Below are positions 25,369 to 34,814 of a stretch of DNA of 64,000 nucleotides, one piece after another. Below the pieces are notes generated by a model. The model saw nothing but the letters and a program-made list of their open reading frames with translations. It made no database searches and was not told the DNA's origin. Origin of the DNA: Streptomyces antnestii (GTDB lineage: Bacteria; Actinomycetota; Actinomycetes; Streptomycetales; Streptomycetaceae). Location of the stretch: contig NZ_RZYA01000018.1 of assembly GCF_004005495.1 (NCBI RefSeq), positions 1 to 64,000 on the forward strand, given 5' to 3'. The position numbers and the translations under genes were made by a program. Numbering within the stretch: position 1 is the stretch's first letter; every line of letters starts with the position of its first letter.

Positions 25369-26322
25369 CTAGAACCCCAGCTTGCGCAACTGCCGAGGAT
25401 CCCGCTGCCAGTCCTTCGCGACCTTCACATGCAGGTCGAGGAAGACGGGCGTACCGAGCAGCGCCTCGATCTGCTTGCGGGACTTGATGCCGACGTCCTT
25501 GAGCCGCTTGCCCTTCGGGCCGATGATGATGCCCTTCTGGCTGGGCCGCTCGATGTAGACGAACGCGTGGATGTCGAGGAGCGGCTTGTCCGCCGGCCGG
25601 TCCTCGCGAGGAAGCATCTCCTCGACCACGACGGCGATGGAGTGCGGCAGCTCGTCCCGCACGCCTTCGAGCGCGGCCTCGCGGATCAGCTCGGCCACCA
25701 TGACCTGCTCGGGCTCGTCCGTGAGGTCGCCCTCGGGGTAGAGCGCCGGGCCCTCGGGCAGCAGCGGGACGAGGAGGTCGGCGAGGAGGTCGACCTGCTT
25801 GTCGGCGACGGCCGAGACCGGCACGATCTGCGCCCACTCGAAGCCGAGCTCCTTGCCGAGCTGGTCGATGGCGATGAGCTGCTCGGCGAGCTGCTTGCTG
25901 TCGACCAGGTCGGTCTTGGTGACGATCGCGACCTTCGGCGTCTTCTTGATGGAGGCGAGCTCCTTGGCGATGAAGCGGTCGCCGGGGCCGAGCTTCTCGT
26001 TCGCGGGCAGGCAGAAGCCGATGACGTCGACCTCGGCCCACGTGGTGCGCACCACGTCGTTGAGCCGCTGGCCGAGCAGCGTGCGCGGCTTGTGGAGCCC
26101 GGGGGTGTCGACCAGGATCAGCTGGGCGTCGGGCCGGTGCACGATGCCGCGCACCGTGTGCCGCGTGGTCTGCGGCTGGTCCGCGGTGATCGCCACCTTC
26201 TTGCCGACCAGAGCATTCGTGAGGGTGGACTTGCCCGCGTTGGGGCGGCCGACGAAGCAGGCGAAGCCGGCCCGGTGGATCTCTTCCCCGGACGGCTCGG
26301 ATGACTGGGTACGAACGCTCAT
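25369..26322 (-). CDS. era: GTPase Era
   Basis: Essential GTPase that binds the 3' end of 16S rRNA during 30S subunit maturation. G-domain motifs are all present: G1 GRPNAGKST, G2 TTRHT, G3 DTPGL, G4 TKTD. The C-terminal KH RNA-binding domain has GIIIGPKGKRLKDVG about 50 residues from the end. ATG 26322 gives a protein of about 317 residues; ATG 26331 is three codons longer and also possible, while a much longer frame upstream has no ribosome site. It is divergent from the ammonium transporter gene. Confidence 0.96.
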   Translation of the reverse strand: MSVRTQSSEPSGEEIHRAGFACFVGRPNAGKSTLTNALVGKKVAITADQPQTTRHTVRGIVHRPDAQLILVDTPGLHKPRTLLGQRLNDVVRTTWAEVDVIGFCLPANEKLGPGDRFIAKELASIKKTPKVAIVTKTDLVDSKQLAEQLIAIDQLGKELGFEWAQIVPVSAVADKQVDLLADLLVPLLPEGPALYPEGDLTDEPEQVMVAELIREAALEGVRDELPHSIAVVVEEMLPREDRPADKPLLDIHAFVYIERPSQKGIIIGPKGKRLKDVGIKSRKQIEALLGTPVFLDLHVKVAKDWQRDPRQLRKLGF

Positions 26323-26500
26323 GGCGCCCATTGTCCCTGATCCACCGGGCCCCGCCGCACCGGTGTGCGCGAACCCGGGCCCGCGGTGAGGTGCGGGAAA
26401 CCCCCACGCAACACGAAACACCACGGAAACGCACGGGTCAGCGAACGGAAACGCGCGGCGGTGACGCTCGTCGTACGCCCCCACGCCGAGGAGACCGCCC

Positions 26501-27829
26501 GTGCAGACCGAGACCGTGCCACTGGCCGCCGCCGGCGGCCTCGACACCGGTGACACCGCGTGGCTGCTCGCCGCGACCGCGCTCGTCCTCCTGATGACGC
26601 CGGGCCTCGCCCTCTTCTACGGCGGCATGGTCCGCACGAAGAGCGTCCTCAACATGCTGCTGATGTCGTTCGTGTCGATCGCCCTGGTCACCGTCGTGTG
26701 GCTGGTCGCCGGCTACTCGCTCGCGTTCGGCGACGACGTGTTCGCGGGCCTCATCGGCGGCCTTGAGCACGCCGGGATGGCGGGCATCGGCCCGGACAGC
26801 CTCACCGGCACGGTGCCCACGTTCCTGTTCTCCACGTTCCAGCTCACCTTCGCGTTCCTGACGGCCGCGCTGATCAGCGGCGCGGTCGCGGACCGCACGA
26901 AGTTCGCGGCCTGGCTCGTCTTCGTACCGGTGTGGACGCTGCTCGTATACGTTCCGGTCGCGCACTGGGTGTGGGGGCCCGGCGGGTGGATCTCGCACTC
27001 GCTCGGCGGGCTCGACTTCGCGGGCGGCCTGGTCGTGGAGATCGCCTCGGGTGCGTCCGGGCTCGCATTGTGCCTGGTCCTCGGCCCGCGCCTCGGCTTC
27101 AAGAAGGACGCGATGCGCCCGCACAACCTGCCGATGGTGATGATGGGCGCCGGTCTGCTCTGGTTCGGCTGGCTCGGGTTCAACGGCGGCTCGGCGCTCG
27201 CCGCGAACGGGATCGCGGCCGCCTCCGTCCTCAACACGCTCGTCGCGGGCTGCACCGGCCTGCTCGGCTGGCTCTTCGTGGAGCAGAAGCGCGACGGTCA
27301 CCCCACGACGTTCGGTGCCGCGTCCGGCGCGGTCGCGGGACTGGTCGCGATCACCCCGGCGTGCGGTGTGGTCGGCGTGCTCGGGGCCTGCGTGGTGGGT
27401 CTCGTGGCGGGCGTCGTCTGCTCGTACGCCGTCGCCTGGAAGTTCCGCTTCGACTACGACGACTCGCTGGACGTCGTCGGTGTGCACTTCGCCGGCGGCG
27501 TCGTCGGCACCCTGCTGATCGGCCTGTTCGCGACGGCCACGATGACCGGTAGCAAGGAGGGCCTGTTCTACGGGGGCGGGTTCGGGCAGCTCGGCCGGCA
27601 GGCGGTCGCCGTGGTGACGGTCGCCGCGTACACGTTCCTGGTCACGTACGGGATCGGAAAGGCGATCGACCGGATGATGGGCTTCCGGGCCTCCGCCGAC
27701 GAGGAGCTGGCGGGCCTGGACCAGACGGTGCACGCGGAGACCGCCTACGATCACGGCGTCCTGGTCGGCCACGCCGCGCCGCACACCGCGCACTCCGTCC
27801 TGTCGAAGTCGAAGGAGCACTCCGGATGA
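26501..27829 (+). CDS. amt: Ammonium transporter (Amt family) with Glu at the first twin-His position
   Basis: Inner-membrane ammonium channel/transporter of 442 residues with eleven predicted helices. Family sequence is clear: TPGLALFYGGMVRTKSVLN near residue 35, FSTFQLTFAFLTAALISG with the periplasmic-side gate near 110, and WFGWLGFNGGSAL near 221. The channel usually has two histidines; here the second is kept (His329 in VVGVHFAGG) but the first is Glu180 in DFAGGLVVEIASG. A Glu at this site is known in some eukaryotic Mep-type transporters and changes transport properties. The GTG start has GAGGAG about 8 nt upstream. The stop overlaps the PII gene (ATGA). No glnD follows, unlike the usual Streptomyces amtB-glnK-glnD operon, so this looks like an additional ammonium system. 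Confidence 0.94.
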   Translation: MQTETVPLAAAGGLDTGDTAWLLAATALVLLMTPGLALFYGGMVRTKSVLNMLLMSFVSIALVTVVWLVAGYSLAFGDDVFAGLIGGLEHAGMAGIGPDSLTGTVPTFLFSTFQLTFAFLTAALISGAVADRTKFAAWLVFVPVWTLLVYVPVAHWVWGPGGWISHSLGGLDFAGGLVVEIASGASGLALCLVLGPRLGFKKDAMRPHNLPMVMMGAGLLWFGWLGFNGGSALAANGIAAASVLNTLVAGCTGLLGWLFVEQKRDGHPTTFGAASGAVAGLVAITPACGVVGVLGACVVGLVAGVVCSYAVAWKFRFDYDDSLDVVGVHFAGGVVGTLLIGLFATATMTGSKEGLFYGGGFGQLGRQAVAVVTVAAYTFLVTYGIGKAIDRMMGFRASADEELAGLDQTVHAETAYDHGVLVGHAAPHTAHSVLSKSKEHSG

Positions 27830-28164
27830 AGCTCGTCACCGCGATCGTCAAGCCGTTCCGCCTGGACGAGGTGAAGACCGCGCTCCAGGAACTCGGCGTG
27901 CAGGGGCTGACCGTCACGGAGGCCAGTGGGTACGGGCGCCAGCGGGGGCACACCGAGGTGTACCGGGGGGCCGAGTACCGGATCGATCTCGTCCCCAAGA
28001 TCCGGATCGAGGTCGTCGTCGATGACGCGGATCTTGAGGCGGTCATCGAGGCGATTGTGCGGGCTGCGCAGACCGGGAAGATTGGTGACGGGAAGGTTTG
28101 GGCTGTGCCGGTGGAGACGGTTGTTCGTGTGCGGACCGGGGAGCGGGGGCCGGACGCTGTGTAG
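27826..28164 (+). CDS. glnB: PII nitrogen regulatory protein
   Basis: Trimeric signalling protein of 112 residues that binds ATP/ADP and 2-oxoglutarate and gates its partner Amt channel. The T-loop reads GRQRGHTEVYRGAEY with Tyr51, the residue adenylylated in actinobacteria. The B-loop TGKIGDGKVWAVPVE and the C-loop VRVRTGERG are intact. The 4-bp overlap with amt is the classic Amt/GlnK coupling, so it most likely blocks this Amt when nitrogen is abundant. The end is followed by a dispersed extragenic repeat before a convergent gene. Confidence 0.95.
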   Translation: MKLVTAIVKPFRLDEVKTALQELGVQGLTVTEASGYGRQRGHTEVYRGAEYRIDLVPKIRIEVVVDDADLEAVIEAIVRAAQTGKIGDGKVWAVPVETVVRVRTGERGPDAV

Positions 28165-28210
28165 CCCGCACCTGGGGGGCAAGCCCCCAGCCCCCCGATC
28201 GCCCTGCGGG

Positions 28211-28238
28211 CTCGTCCTCAAACGCCGGACGGGCTGAA
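28211..28238 (+). repeat. Dispersed extragenic repeat at a convergent junction
   Basis: This copy abuts the stop codon of the leftward cytidine-deaminase-like gene. Its sequence CTCGTCCTCAAACGCCGGAC and the following bases match, with two differences, the reverse complement of 52436-52461. Together with GGGGGGCAAGCCCCC just upstream it could form the shared terminator of the PII gene and its convergent neighbour. Confidence 0.75.
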
Positions 28239-28589
28239 TTACGCGCCCGCAGTCACCCGTACCGACCCGTCCGGGCCCGCCAGCAGTACCGGGGTTCCGG
28301 CGCCGCCGAGGTCGCGTACGGCTGCCAGGTCCTCCGGGAGCAGCTCCGCCTCGGCCGAGACGACCGCCGCGGCCTCCAGGGACTCGGCTCCGGACGCCAC
28401 CGCCATGGCCACGGCCGTCCGCAGGGCGGAGAGCTTCAGGGAGTCCAGGGCGACCGTTCCGGCCACGTACGTGCGCCCCGTCTCGTCGCGCACGGCGGCG
28501 CCCTCGGGCACTCCGTTGCGGGCCCGCGCGCTGCGCGCCAGGGTGACGATCTTGCGGTCCTCGGGGGTGAGGTCGGTGCTCTCAGTCAT
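28239..28589 (-). CDS. Degenerate cytidine deaminase-like protein
   Basis: A 116-residue protein aligned by pattern with the CDA fold (AAVRDETGRTYVAGTVALDSLKLSALRTAVAMAVASG). In active enzymes the zinc motif has a Cys or His followed by Ala-Glu in this helix, plus a PCxxC loop later; neither is present, and the protein has no cysteine. It is therefore probably a catalytically dead relative. It begins a leftward cluster with MmcQ/YjbR, a CNNM/CorC protein, ybeY and phoH just upstream, an order widespread in Streptomyces. Its role may be structural or regulatory. Confidence 0.7.
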   Translation of the reverse strand: MTESTDLTPEDRKIVTLARSARARNGVPEGAAVRDETGRTYVAGTVALDSLKLSALRTAVAMAVASGAESLEAAAVVSAEAELLPEDLAAVRDLGGAGTPVLLAGPDGSVRVTAGA

Positions 28590-28611
28590 GGGGTGAGCAT
28601 AAGGAACGGCT

Positions 28612-28965
28612 CTACGGGCGGTCGAGCTTGAGCCGTTCGGCCCGGGGGAGGCCGGCGACCACGAGGTCGTAGGAGTCCTCGACCAGCTCCCGGACCAGGC
28701 GGTCCGGGAGGTCGCCGACCGTCACCGTGTTCCAGTGCCGCTTGTTCATGTGCCAGCCGGGCACGATCGCCTCGTACTCGGCGCGCAGGCGCACCGCGTC
28801 CTCGGGGTCGCACTTGAGGTTGACGGTGAGGGGCCGCGCGTCCAGGCCGGACAAGGCGAACATCTTCCCGAGCACCTTGAAGACGGACGTCTCCGGGTTG
28901 AAGGGGAACTCCTCGACCGCCGCGTTGAACGACAGGCACAGGGCACGCAGCTGCTGCGGCGTCAC
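28612..28965 (-). CDS. MmcQ/YjbR family protein
   Basis: 117-residue single-domain protein with the CyaY-like fold of the MmcQ/YjbR family. Recognisable are FPFNPETSVFKVLGKMFAL, LTVNLKCDPEDAVRLRAEY and PGWHMNKRHWNTV. Family members have been linked to DNA binding, but no biochemical role is firm. The ATG overlaps the stop of the upstream CNNM/CorC gene by 4 bp, so it is part of that leftward operon. Confidence 0.88.
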   Translation of the reverse strand: MTPQQLRALCLSFNAAVEEFPFNPETSVFKVLGKMFALSGLDARPLTVNLKCDPEDAVRLRAEYEAIVPGWHMNKRHWNTVTVGDLPDRLVRELVEDSYDLVVAGLPRAERLKLDRP

Positions 28966-30254
28966 GACGTCGCGTCCTCCTCCGCGGTCAATGGCTCGAC
29001 GAGCACGGTCACGATCTTGTTGCGCCGGCCGGCGGCGGCCTCCGCGGTGAGCCGCAGCTCGCGCTCGTCGGGAAGTTCGACGACGGACGACGCGCCCGCG
29101 ATGGGCACCCGCCCGAGCGCCTTGGCGAGGAGCCCGCCGACGGTCTCGACGTCCTCGTCGTCGAACTCCTCGATGCCGTACAGCTCGCCGAGGTCCCCGA
29201 TGTCGAGGCGGGCCGTCACCCGGTAGCGGTCGTCGCCGAGTTCCTGCACGGGCGGGATCTCCTGGTCGTACTCGTCGGTGATCTCGCCGACGATCTCTTC
29301 CAGGATGTCCTCGATGGTGACGATGCCGGCGGTGCCGCCGTACTCGTCGATCACGACGGCCACGTGGTTGCGCAGCTGCTGCATCTCGCGCAGCAGGTCG
29401 CCCGCGTTCTTCGTGTCGGGCACGAAGGCGGCGGGGCGCATCGCGGTCGAGACGAGCTCGCTCTCGGCGTCGCGGCTGATGTGCGTCTTGCGGGCGAGGT
29501 CCTTGAGGTACACGATCCCGACGACGTCGTCCTCGCTCTCCCCGGTGACCGGGATGCGCGAGAAGCCGGACCGCAGGGCGAGCGTCAGCGCCTGCCGGAT
29601 CGTCTTGTACCGCTCGATGGCGACCAGGTCGGTCCGGGGGACCATGACCTCACGGACCAGGGTGTCGCCCAGCTCGAAGACGGAGTGCACCATGCGGCGC
29701 TCCTCGTCCTCGATGAGGGACTCCTTCTCTGCGAGGTCGACCATCGCGCGCAGTTCGGCCTCGGAGGCGAAGGGCCCGCGCCGGAAGCCCTTTCCGGGGG
29801 TGAGGGCGTTGCCGATGAGGATGAGCAGCGGCGGGATGGGGCCCATGATGCGGGCCAGCGGCAGCAGCACGTAGGCGGCGGCCGTGGCCGTGTTCAGGGG
29901 GTGCTGGCGTCCGATGGTGCGCGGCGAGACGCCGACGGCGACGTACGAGACGAGGACCATCACGCCGATGGCGACGGCGAGTGCCTCCCAGGTCTTGTCG
30001 AACTCCTGGAGGCAGGCGTAGGTGACGAGGGCGGCGGCGGCCATCTCGCAGGCGACCCTGACCAGCAGGGCGACGTTCAGATAGCGCGTGGGGTCGGCGG
30101 CGACCTGGGCGAGCTTCTCGCTGCCGCGCCGCCCGGACCGTACGGCCTCCTCGGCGCGGAAGCTGGAGATGCGGGCGACGCCGGCCTCGGCGCAGGCCGC
30201 CAGCCAGGCGACCACGACGAGGGCGACGGCGCCCGCGACAAGGGAAAAGCTCAT
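28962..30254 (-). CDS. CNNM/CorC (hemolysin-like) membrane protein with CBS domains
   Basis: 430-residue membrane protein: an N-terminal CNNM transmembrane domain of about 190 residues with four helices, a tandem CBS pair (VMVPRTDLVAIERYKT and DEYGGTAGIVTIEDILEE) and a C-terminal CorC/HlyC domain (DDEDVETVGGLLAKALGRVP). Proteins of this type are associated with magnesium or cobalt efflux; the old name hemolysin is historical. It sits between ybeY and the MmcQ gene with 4-bp overlaps on both sides, indicating tight co-translation. Confidence 0.92.
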   Translation of the reverse strand: MSFSLVAGAVALVVVAWLAACAEAGVARISSFRAEEAVRSGRRGSEKLAQVAADPTRYLNVALLVRVACEMAAAALVTYACLQEFDKTWEALAVAIGVMVLVSYVAVGVSPRTIGRQHPLNTATAAAYVLLPLARIMGPIPPLLILIGNALTPGKGFRRGPFASEAELRAMVDLAEKESLIEDEERRMVHSVFELGDTLVREVMVPRTDLVAIERYKTIRQALTLALRSGFSRIPVTGESEDDVVGIVYLKDLARKTHISRDAESELVSTAMRPAAFVPDTKNAGDLLREMQQLRNHVAVVIDEYGGTAGIVTIEDILEEIVGEITDEYDQEIPPVQELGDDRYRVTARLDIGDLGELYGIEEFDDEDVETVGGLLAKALGRVPIAGASSVVELPDERELRLTAEAAAGRRNKIVTVLVEPLTAEEDATS

Positions 30255-30748
30255 GACACGGTGGGCGCCGGGGACGGGCCGGTCAGGCCCTTGTCACCGC
30301 GCCACCCGTCCACGATGGCCGCCTGGAGGCCGAACATCTCGGCCTTCTCGTCGGGCTCCTCGTGGTCGTAACCGAGCAGGTGCAGCACCCCGTGGACGGT
30401 GAGCAGCTGGAGCTCCTCGTCCATGGAGTGCTGCGTGGGCGCGTCCTCGCCCTGCTTCTTCGCGACCTCCGGGCAGAGCACGATGTCGCCGAGGAGGCCC
30501 TGCGGGGGCTCCTCGTCGTCCTTCGACGGCGGCCGCAGCTCGTCCATCGGGAAGGACATGACATCCGTCGGGCCCGGCAGGTCCATCCACTGGATGTGCA
30601 GCTGCTCCATGGCGGCCTCGTCCACGACGATCACCGAGAGTTCGGAGAGCGGGTGGATGCGCATCCGCGCGAGCGCGTAGCGGGCGATGTCGAGGATCGC
30701 CTGCTCGTCGACCTCGGTTCCGGACTCGTTGTTGACGTCGATCGACAT
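30251..30748 (-). CDS. ybeY: Endoribonuclease YbeY
   Basis: Metal-dependent RNase involved in 16S rRNA 3'-end processing and ribosome quality control. The signature HGVLHLLGYDHEEPDE supplies three zinc-binding histidines near residue 125. The 165-residue length is normal. The ATG at 30748 was chosen because the family begins there (MSIDVNNESG); a longer frame overlaps phoH and has low-quality sequence. It follows phoH by 10 bp and is coupled to the CNNM/CorC gene by a 4-bp overlap. Confidence 0.95.
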   Translation of the reverse strand: MSIDVNNESGTEVDEQAILDIARYALARMRIHPLSELSVIVVDEAAMEQLHIQWMDLPGPTDVMSFPMDELRPPSKDDEEPPQGLLGDIVLCPEVAKKQGEDAPTQHSMDEELQLLTVHGVLHLLGYDHEEPDEKAEMFGLQAAIVDGWRGDKGLTGPSPAPTVS

Positions 30749-30758
30749 GCGGTGCTTG

Positions 30759-31793
<1,035 letters not shown>

Positions 31794-31933
31794 GGGCCGG
31801 CACTGAAGGCCTGCTCATCCTCCTTGTGCGGGGGCTCGCGCCCGCGTCGACGGCCTTGCACTGCCAAGGGTACGACGGTGCACCGACAACCCCGTAGGCC
31901 TTTTCCGCGGGCCCACGGCGGACGAGTACGGAT

Positions 31934-33025
31934 CTATACGGACCGCCCGAAACCGATCGTCGGGACCGCCCGGCGCAGCGGCCAGGGACGGCTCAGCTCG
32001 GGCAGCAGCGCCTCCAGGAACGCGTACCGGCGCAGTGCCGCGGGCTCCTGGTCGTCGTAGGCCTGCACGTGCCGCCACCAGGCCGCTATTTCCGACCAGC
32101 CGGGCGCGGACAGGGAGCCGCCGAATTCCTGGACGGACAGGGCGGCGGTCAGGCCGGCGAAGGCGAGCCGGTCGGCCAGCGGCCAGCCCGCGAGCGTCCC
32201 GGTCACGAACCCGGCGACGAAGACGTCACCGGCCCCGGTGGGGTCGAGGGCGGCGACCTCGATGGCGGGCACGGAGGCGGTCTCGCCACTGCGGGCGTCC
32301 ACGGCGTACGCGCCCTCGGCGCCGAGGGTGACGACCGCCAGCGGCACGTGCTCGGCGAGGGCGTGCGCGGCGGCCCGGGGACACTCCGTGCGGGTGTAGC
32401 GCATGGCCTCCTCGGCGTTGGGCAGGAAGGCCTCGCAGCGGGTCAGGTCGTCGAGGGCGGCCAGGTCCCAGCGCCCGGTGTCGTCCCATCCGACGTCGCC
32501 GAAGATCCGCGTCCCACGGTCGGCTGCGGTGGCGATCCAGGGCTCGTTCACTCCGGGGGCGAGGGAGGCGACGGCGGCCCGTGCGCGGGGAGGGCAGACC
32601 GGGGCGGGCTCCTCGGGCGGCGGCTCGTGGCCGTGACTGACCATGGTCCGCTCCCCCTCGTACGCCATGGAGACGGTGACGGGCGAGTGCCAGCCGGCCA
32701 CGGTCCGCGACGACGTGAGGTCGATGCCCTCGCCCTGTTCGAGGGTGTCCCAGCAGTATTCGCCGTAGTGGTCGTCCCCGAACGCGGCCGCCAGCGACGT
32801 CCGCAGCCCGAGCCGCGCGAGGGCGGTGGCCATGTTGGCGACCCCGCCGGGACTCGACCCCATGCCGCGCGCCCAGGACTCGGTCCCCCGCACGGGCGCG
32901 CTGTCGAGCCCCGTGAAGATGATGTCCAGGAAGACGGTCCCCGTCAGATAGACGTCGCAGAGCGGATCGTCGGGGGTGCGCAGCGCTGCGAGCGGGTCCA
33001 CGTGCGCGGGGTCGATGGAGTTCAC
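31934..33025 (-). CDS. PfkB-family carbohydrate kinase
   Basis: Sugar kinase of the ribokinase/PfkB superfamily, about 363 residues. The first signature appears as GSSPGGVANMATALARLG near residue 80 and the second as DPTGAGDVFVAGFVTG near residue 280, with the catalytic Asp in GAGD. The GTG at 33025 is preceded by GGGGAGC; a longer frame has no site. The substrate could be a pentose, hexose or nucleoside and cannot be told from the sequence. It stands alone between phoH and a divergent MFS gene. Confidence 0.88.
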   Translation of the reverse strand: MNSIDPAHVDPLAALRTPDDPLCDVYLTGTVFLDIIFTGLDSAPVRGTESWARGMGSSPGGVANMATALARLGLRTSLAAAFGDDHYGEYCWDTLEQGEGIDLTSSRTVAGWHSPVTVSMAYEGERTMVSHGHEPPPEEPAPVCPPRARAAVASLAPGVNEPWIATAADRGTRIFGDVGWDDTGRWDLAALDDLTRCEAFLPNAEEAMRYTRTECPRAAAHALAEHVPLAVVTLGAEGAYAVDARSGETASVPAIEVAALDPTGAGDVFVAGFVTGTLAGWPLADRLAFAGLTAALSVQEFGGSLSAPGWSEIAAWWRHVQAYDDQEPAALRRYAFLEALLPELSRPWPLRRAVPTIGFGRSV

Positions 33026-33440
33026 GGTGGGCTCCCCGAGGTGGTGAGGGTCCGCACAGTGTGCCTGATGCCCCCCGGCCAACACGCGTGGCGCGGGCGG
33101 CCGGTCACGTGCGGAACCGGGGGGCGCGGGCGTCGGGCCGGGACGTGCCGACGCCGCGCCGGGGCGGGCGGATGTCGCGCCGGAGCGGGCGGACGAAGCC
33201 GCTCACCTCCCTCTTTCCCCTCAGGGAAAACGCCCACGCCTACCCGGGCTCCTCCCCTCCAAACGGAACGTGGCCCAGATCACAGCTTCCCGGCTGTTTT
33301 CACCCTCCCCGCACTTGATACAAATTGGCCGCGGCCCCTCGTGTCACGAGCCCGGCGCACCCCAACTCTCCTGCCTCTCCAGGCATCCCCGCACTTCCGC
33401 ATGCCCTGATCCCCGTACGCCCGCTCGCCCTGGAACGCCC
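33026..33440. promoter_or_regulatory. 415-bp divergent intergenic region with a Crp-like site
   Basis: No gene is apparent. A GTG-N8-CAC dyad (33270-33283) resembles a Crp-type binding site. A TACAAA -10-like hexamer is at 33319-33324 with a weak TTTTCA 16 bp upstream, oriented toward the MFS gene. The left half contains short GC-rich direct repeats (CGGGCGG- and GCGCCGG-like) without clear function. Confidence 0.35.
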
Positions 33441-34814
33441 GTGTCCCGCCGCACTCCCCGGCCCCTCGTCGCCCTCTTCACGGCCGGCTATCTCGCCCCG
33501 TACCTGCTGCCCACCGTCGTGGGCCGGCTCGGCGACAGTCTTCGTCTTCCCCCGGCCCAGGCGGGCCTCATCGGCAGTGCGCTGCTGATGAGTTCGGCCG
33601 CGGCGGGCTTCACCTTCGCCGGCCGGGTCGACCGCCTCGGCCCCCGCACCCTCGCCCGCTCCGGCCTGCTCCTCGCGGCGCTCGGCTACGGTGCGGCGGC
33701 GGCCACCTCCTGGATGCCGCTGGTGGTCGTCGGCGCGATGGCCGGCGGCTTCGGCTCGGGGACGGCGACCACGGTCGCCGCGACGGGCATCGCCGCGCAG
33801 CGCGACCCGCACCGGGCGTCGACGCTGGGCCTGCTCAGCGTCTCGGCGCTGGCCGGCGCGCTGTATCTGACGCTGCCGCAGCTGGGCCCGGGCCACGCGC
33901 TGCCGTTCGCGGCGATCGCGCTCACGGCGCTGGCGACCTGGCCCGCCACGGCCGGGCTCGGCAAGGGCGCGGAGCCGGACGCCGCCGCCCTGTCGGGGCA
34001 GTCCGCGCCCGCGACGTCGCTCCCGTACCGCCGCTCGGGTCTCGTCCTCGCCGGGGCGATGCTCTGCTGGTCGATGGCGCAGAACTCGCTGTGGGGGGTC
34101 AGCAGCCGCATCGGGACGGACCAGGCGGGCCTGACGGAGATCACCGTCGGCGCGGTCTTCGCGGTGGCGCTCGGCACGGCCCTCGTGGGGGTGCTCGGCG
34201 CGGGGGCGCTCGGCTCCCGGCTCGGCCGCGCCGTGCCGATCGGCGCGGGTACGGCCCTCATCGCGGGCTGCATCGTGCTGAGCGCCCGCGCGGACGACCT
34301 CACCTCGTTCGCGACGGGCGAGATCGCGTGGAACACGGTGTACCCGGTGGTCCTGTCGTATCTGATCGGGCTCGCCGCGTCCCTGGACCCGCGCGGCCGC
34401 TGGGCGGTGTTCGTCGGCTCGGCGTCGTCGCTCGGCACGGCCTGCGGCCCGCTCACCGGCAGCCTGCTGTCACAGGCGGCGGGCTACCCGGCGATGGGCG
34501 CGACGCTCGCCGCACTGCTGCTCGTCCTGGCGCTGCCGCTCACCGCGGTGGCCCTGCACACGAGCGGCCGCCCGCTGCTGCCCGGCACGGTCCGCCGCAG
34601 GGGTGGCGCGCCCGCCGCTCTGGTGGCCGGTGTGACGGGCGCCCCGGCGGGCGCGGTCCCGCAGCTGGGCGCGGCGGAGCAGCCGGTCGTGGAGATCACG
34701 GTGAGCACGCCCCAACCGGTCCCGACGCAGGAGGAGTTCTCCACGGCGGGACCGCGGGGCGGCCCGGCCGCGGGTCAGTCGTCGAACGCGAACGCGTCGA
34801 CCTCGGCGAGGTAG
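33441..34814 (+). CDS. MFS transporter with long C-terminal tail
   Basis: 457-residue permease with about twelve hydrophobic helices starting at LVALFTAGYLAPYLLPTVVG. A loop motif appears at FAGRVDRLGPRTLARSG. The last 70 residues are Pro/Ala/Gly-rich and probably disordered. The GTG at 33441 was chosen because codon bias begins there; the upstream in-frame extension reads as noncoding. The 3' end overlaps the convergent deaminase gene by 40 bp. Substrate unknown; purine or nucleoside is one possibility given the neighbour. Confidence 0.82.
   Translation: MSRRTPRPLVALFTAGYLAPYLLPTVVGRLGDSLRLPPAQAGLIGSALLMSSAAAGFTFAGRVDRLGPRTLARSGLLLAALGYGAAAATSWMPLVVVGAMAGGFGSGTATTVAATGIAAQRDPHRASTLGLLSVSALAGALYLTLPQLGPGHALPFAAIALTALATWPATAGLGKGAEPDAAALSGQSAPATSLPYRRSGLVLAGAMLCWSMAQNSLWGVSSRIGTDQAGLTEITVGAVFAVALGTALVGVLGAGALGSRLGRAVPIGAGTALIAGCIVLSARADDLTSFATGEIAWNTVYPVVLSYLIGLAASLDPRGRWAVFVGSASSLGTACGPLTGSLLSQAAGYPAMGATLAALLLVLALPLTAVALHTSGRPLLPGTVRRRGGAPAALVAGVTGAPAGAVPQLGAAEQPVVEITVSTPQPVPTQEEFSTAGPRGGPAAGQSSNANASTSAR

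Noticed and set aside
25369..26556. Longer era start giving a 395-residue protein
   Set aside because: The extra N-terminus is low quality and overlaps the promoter region of amt; the ATG at 26322 gives the normal length.
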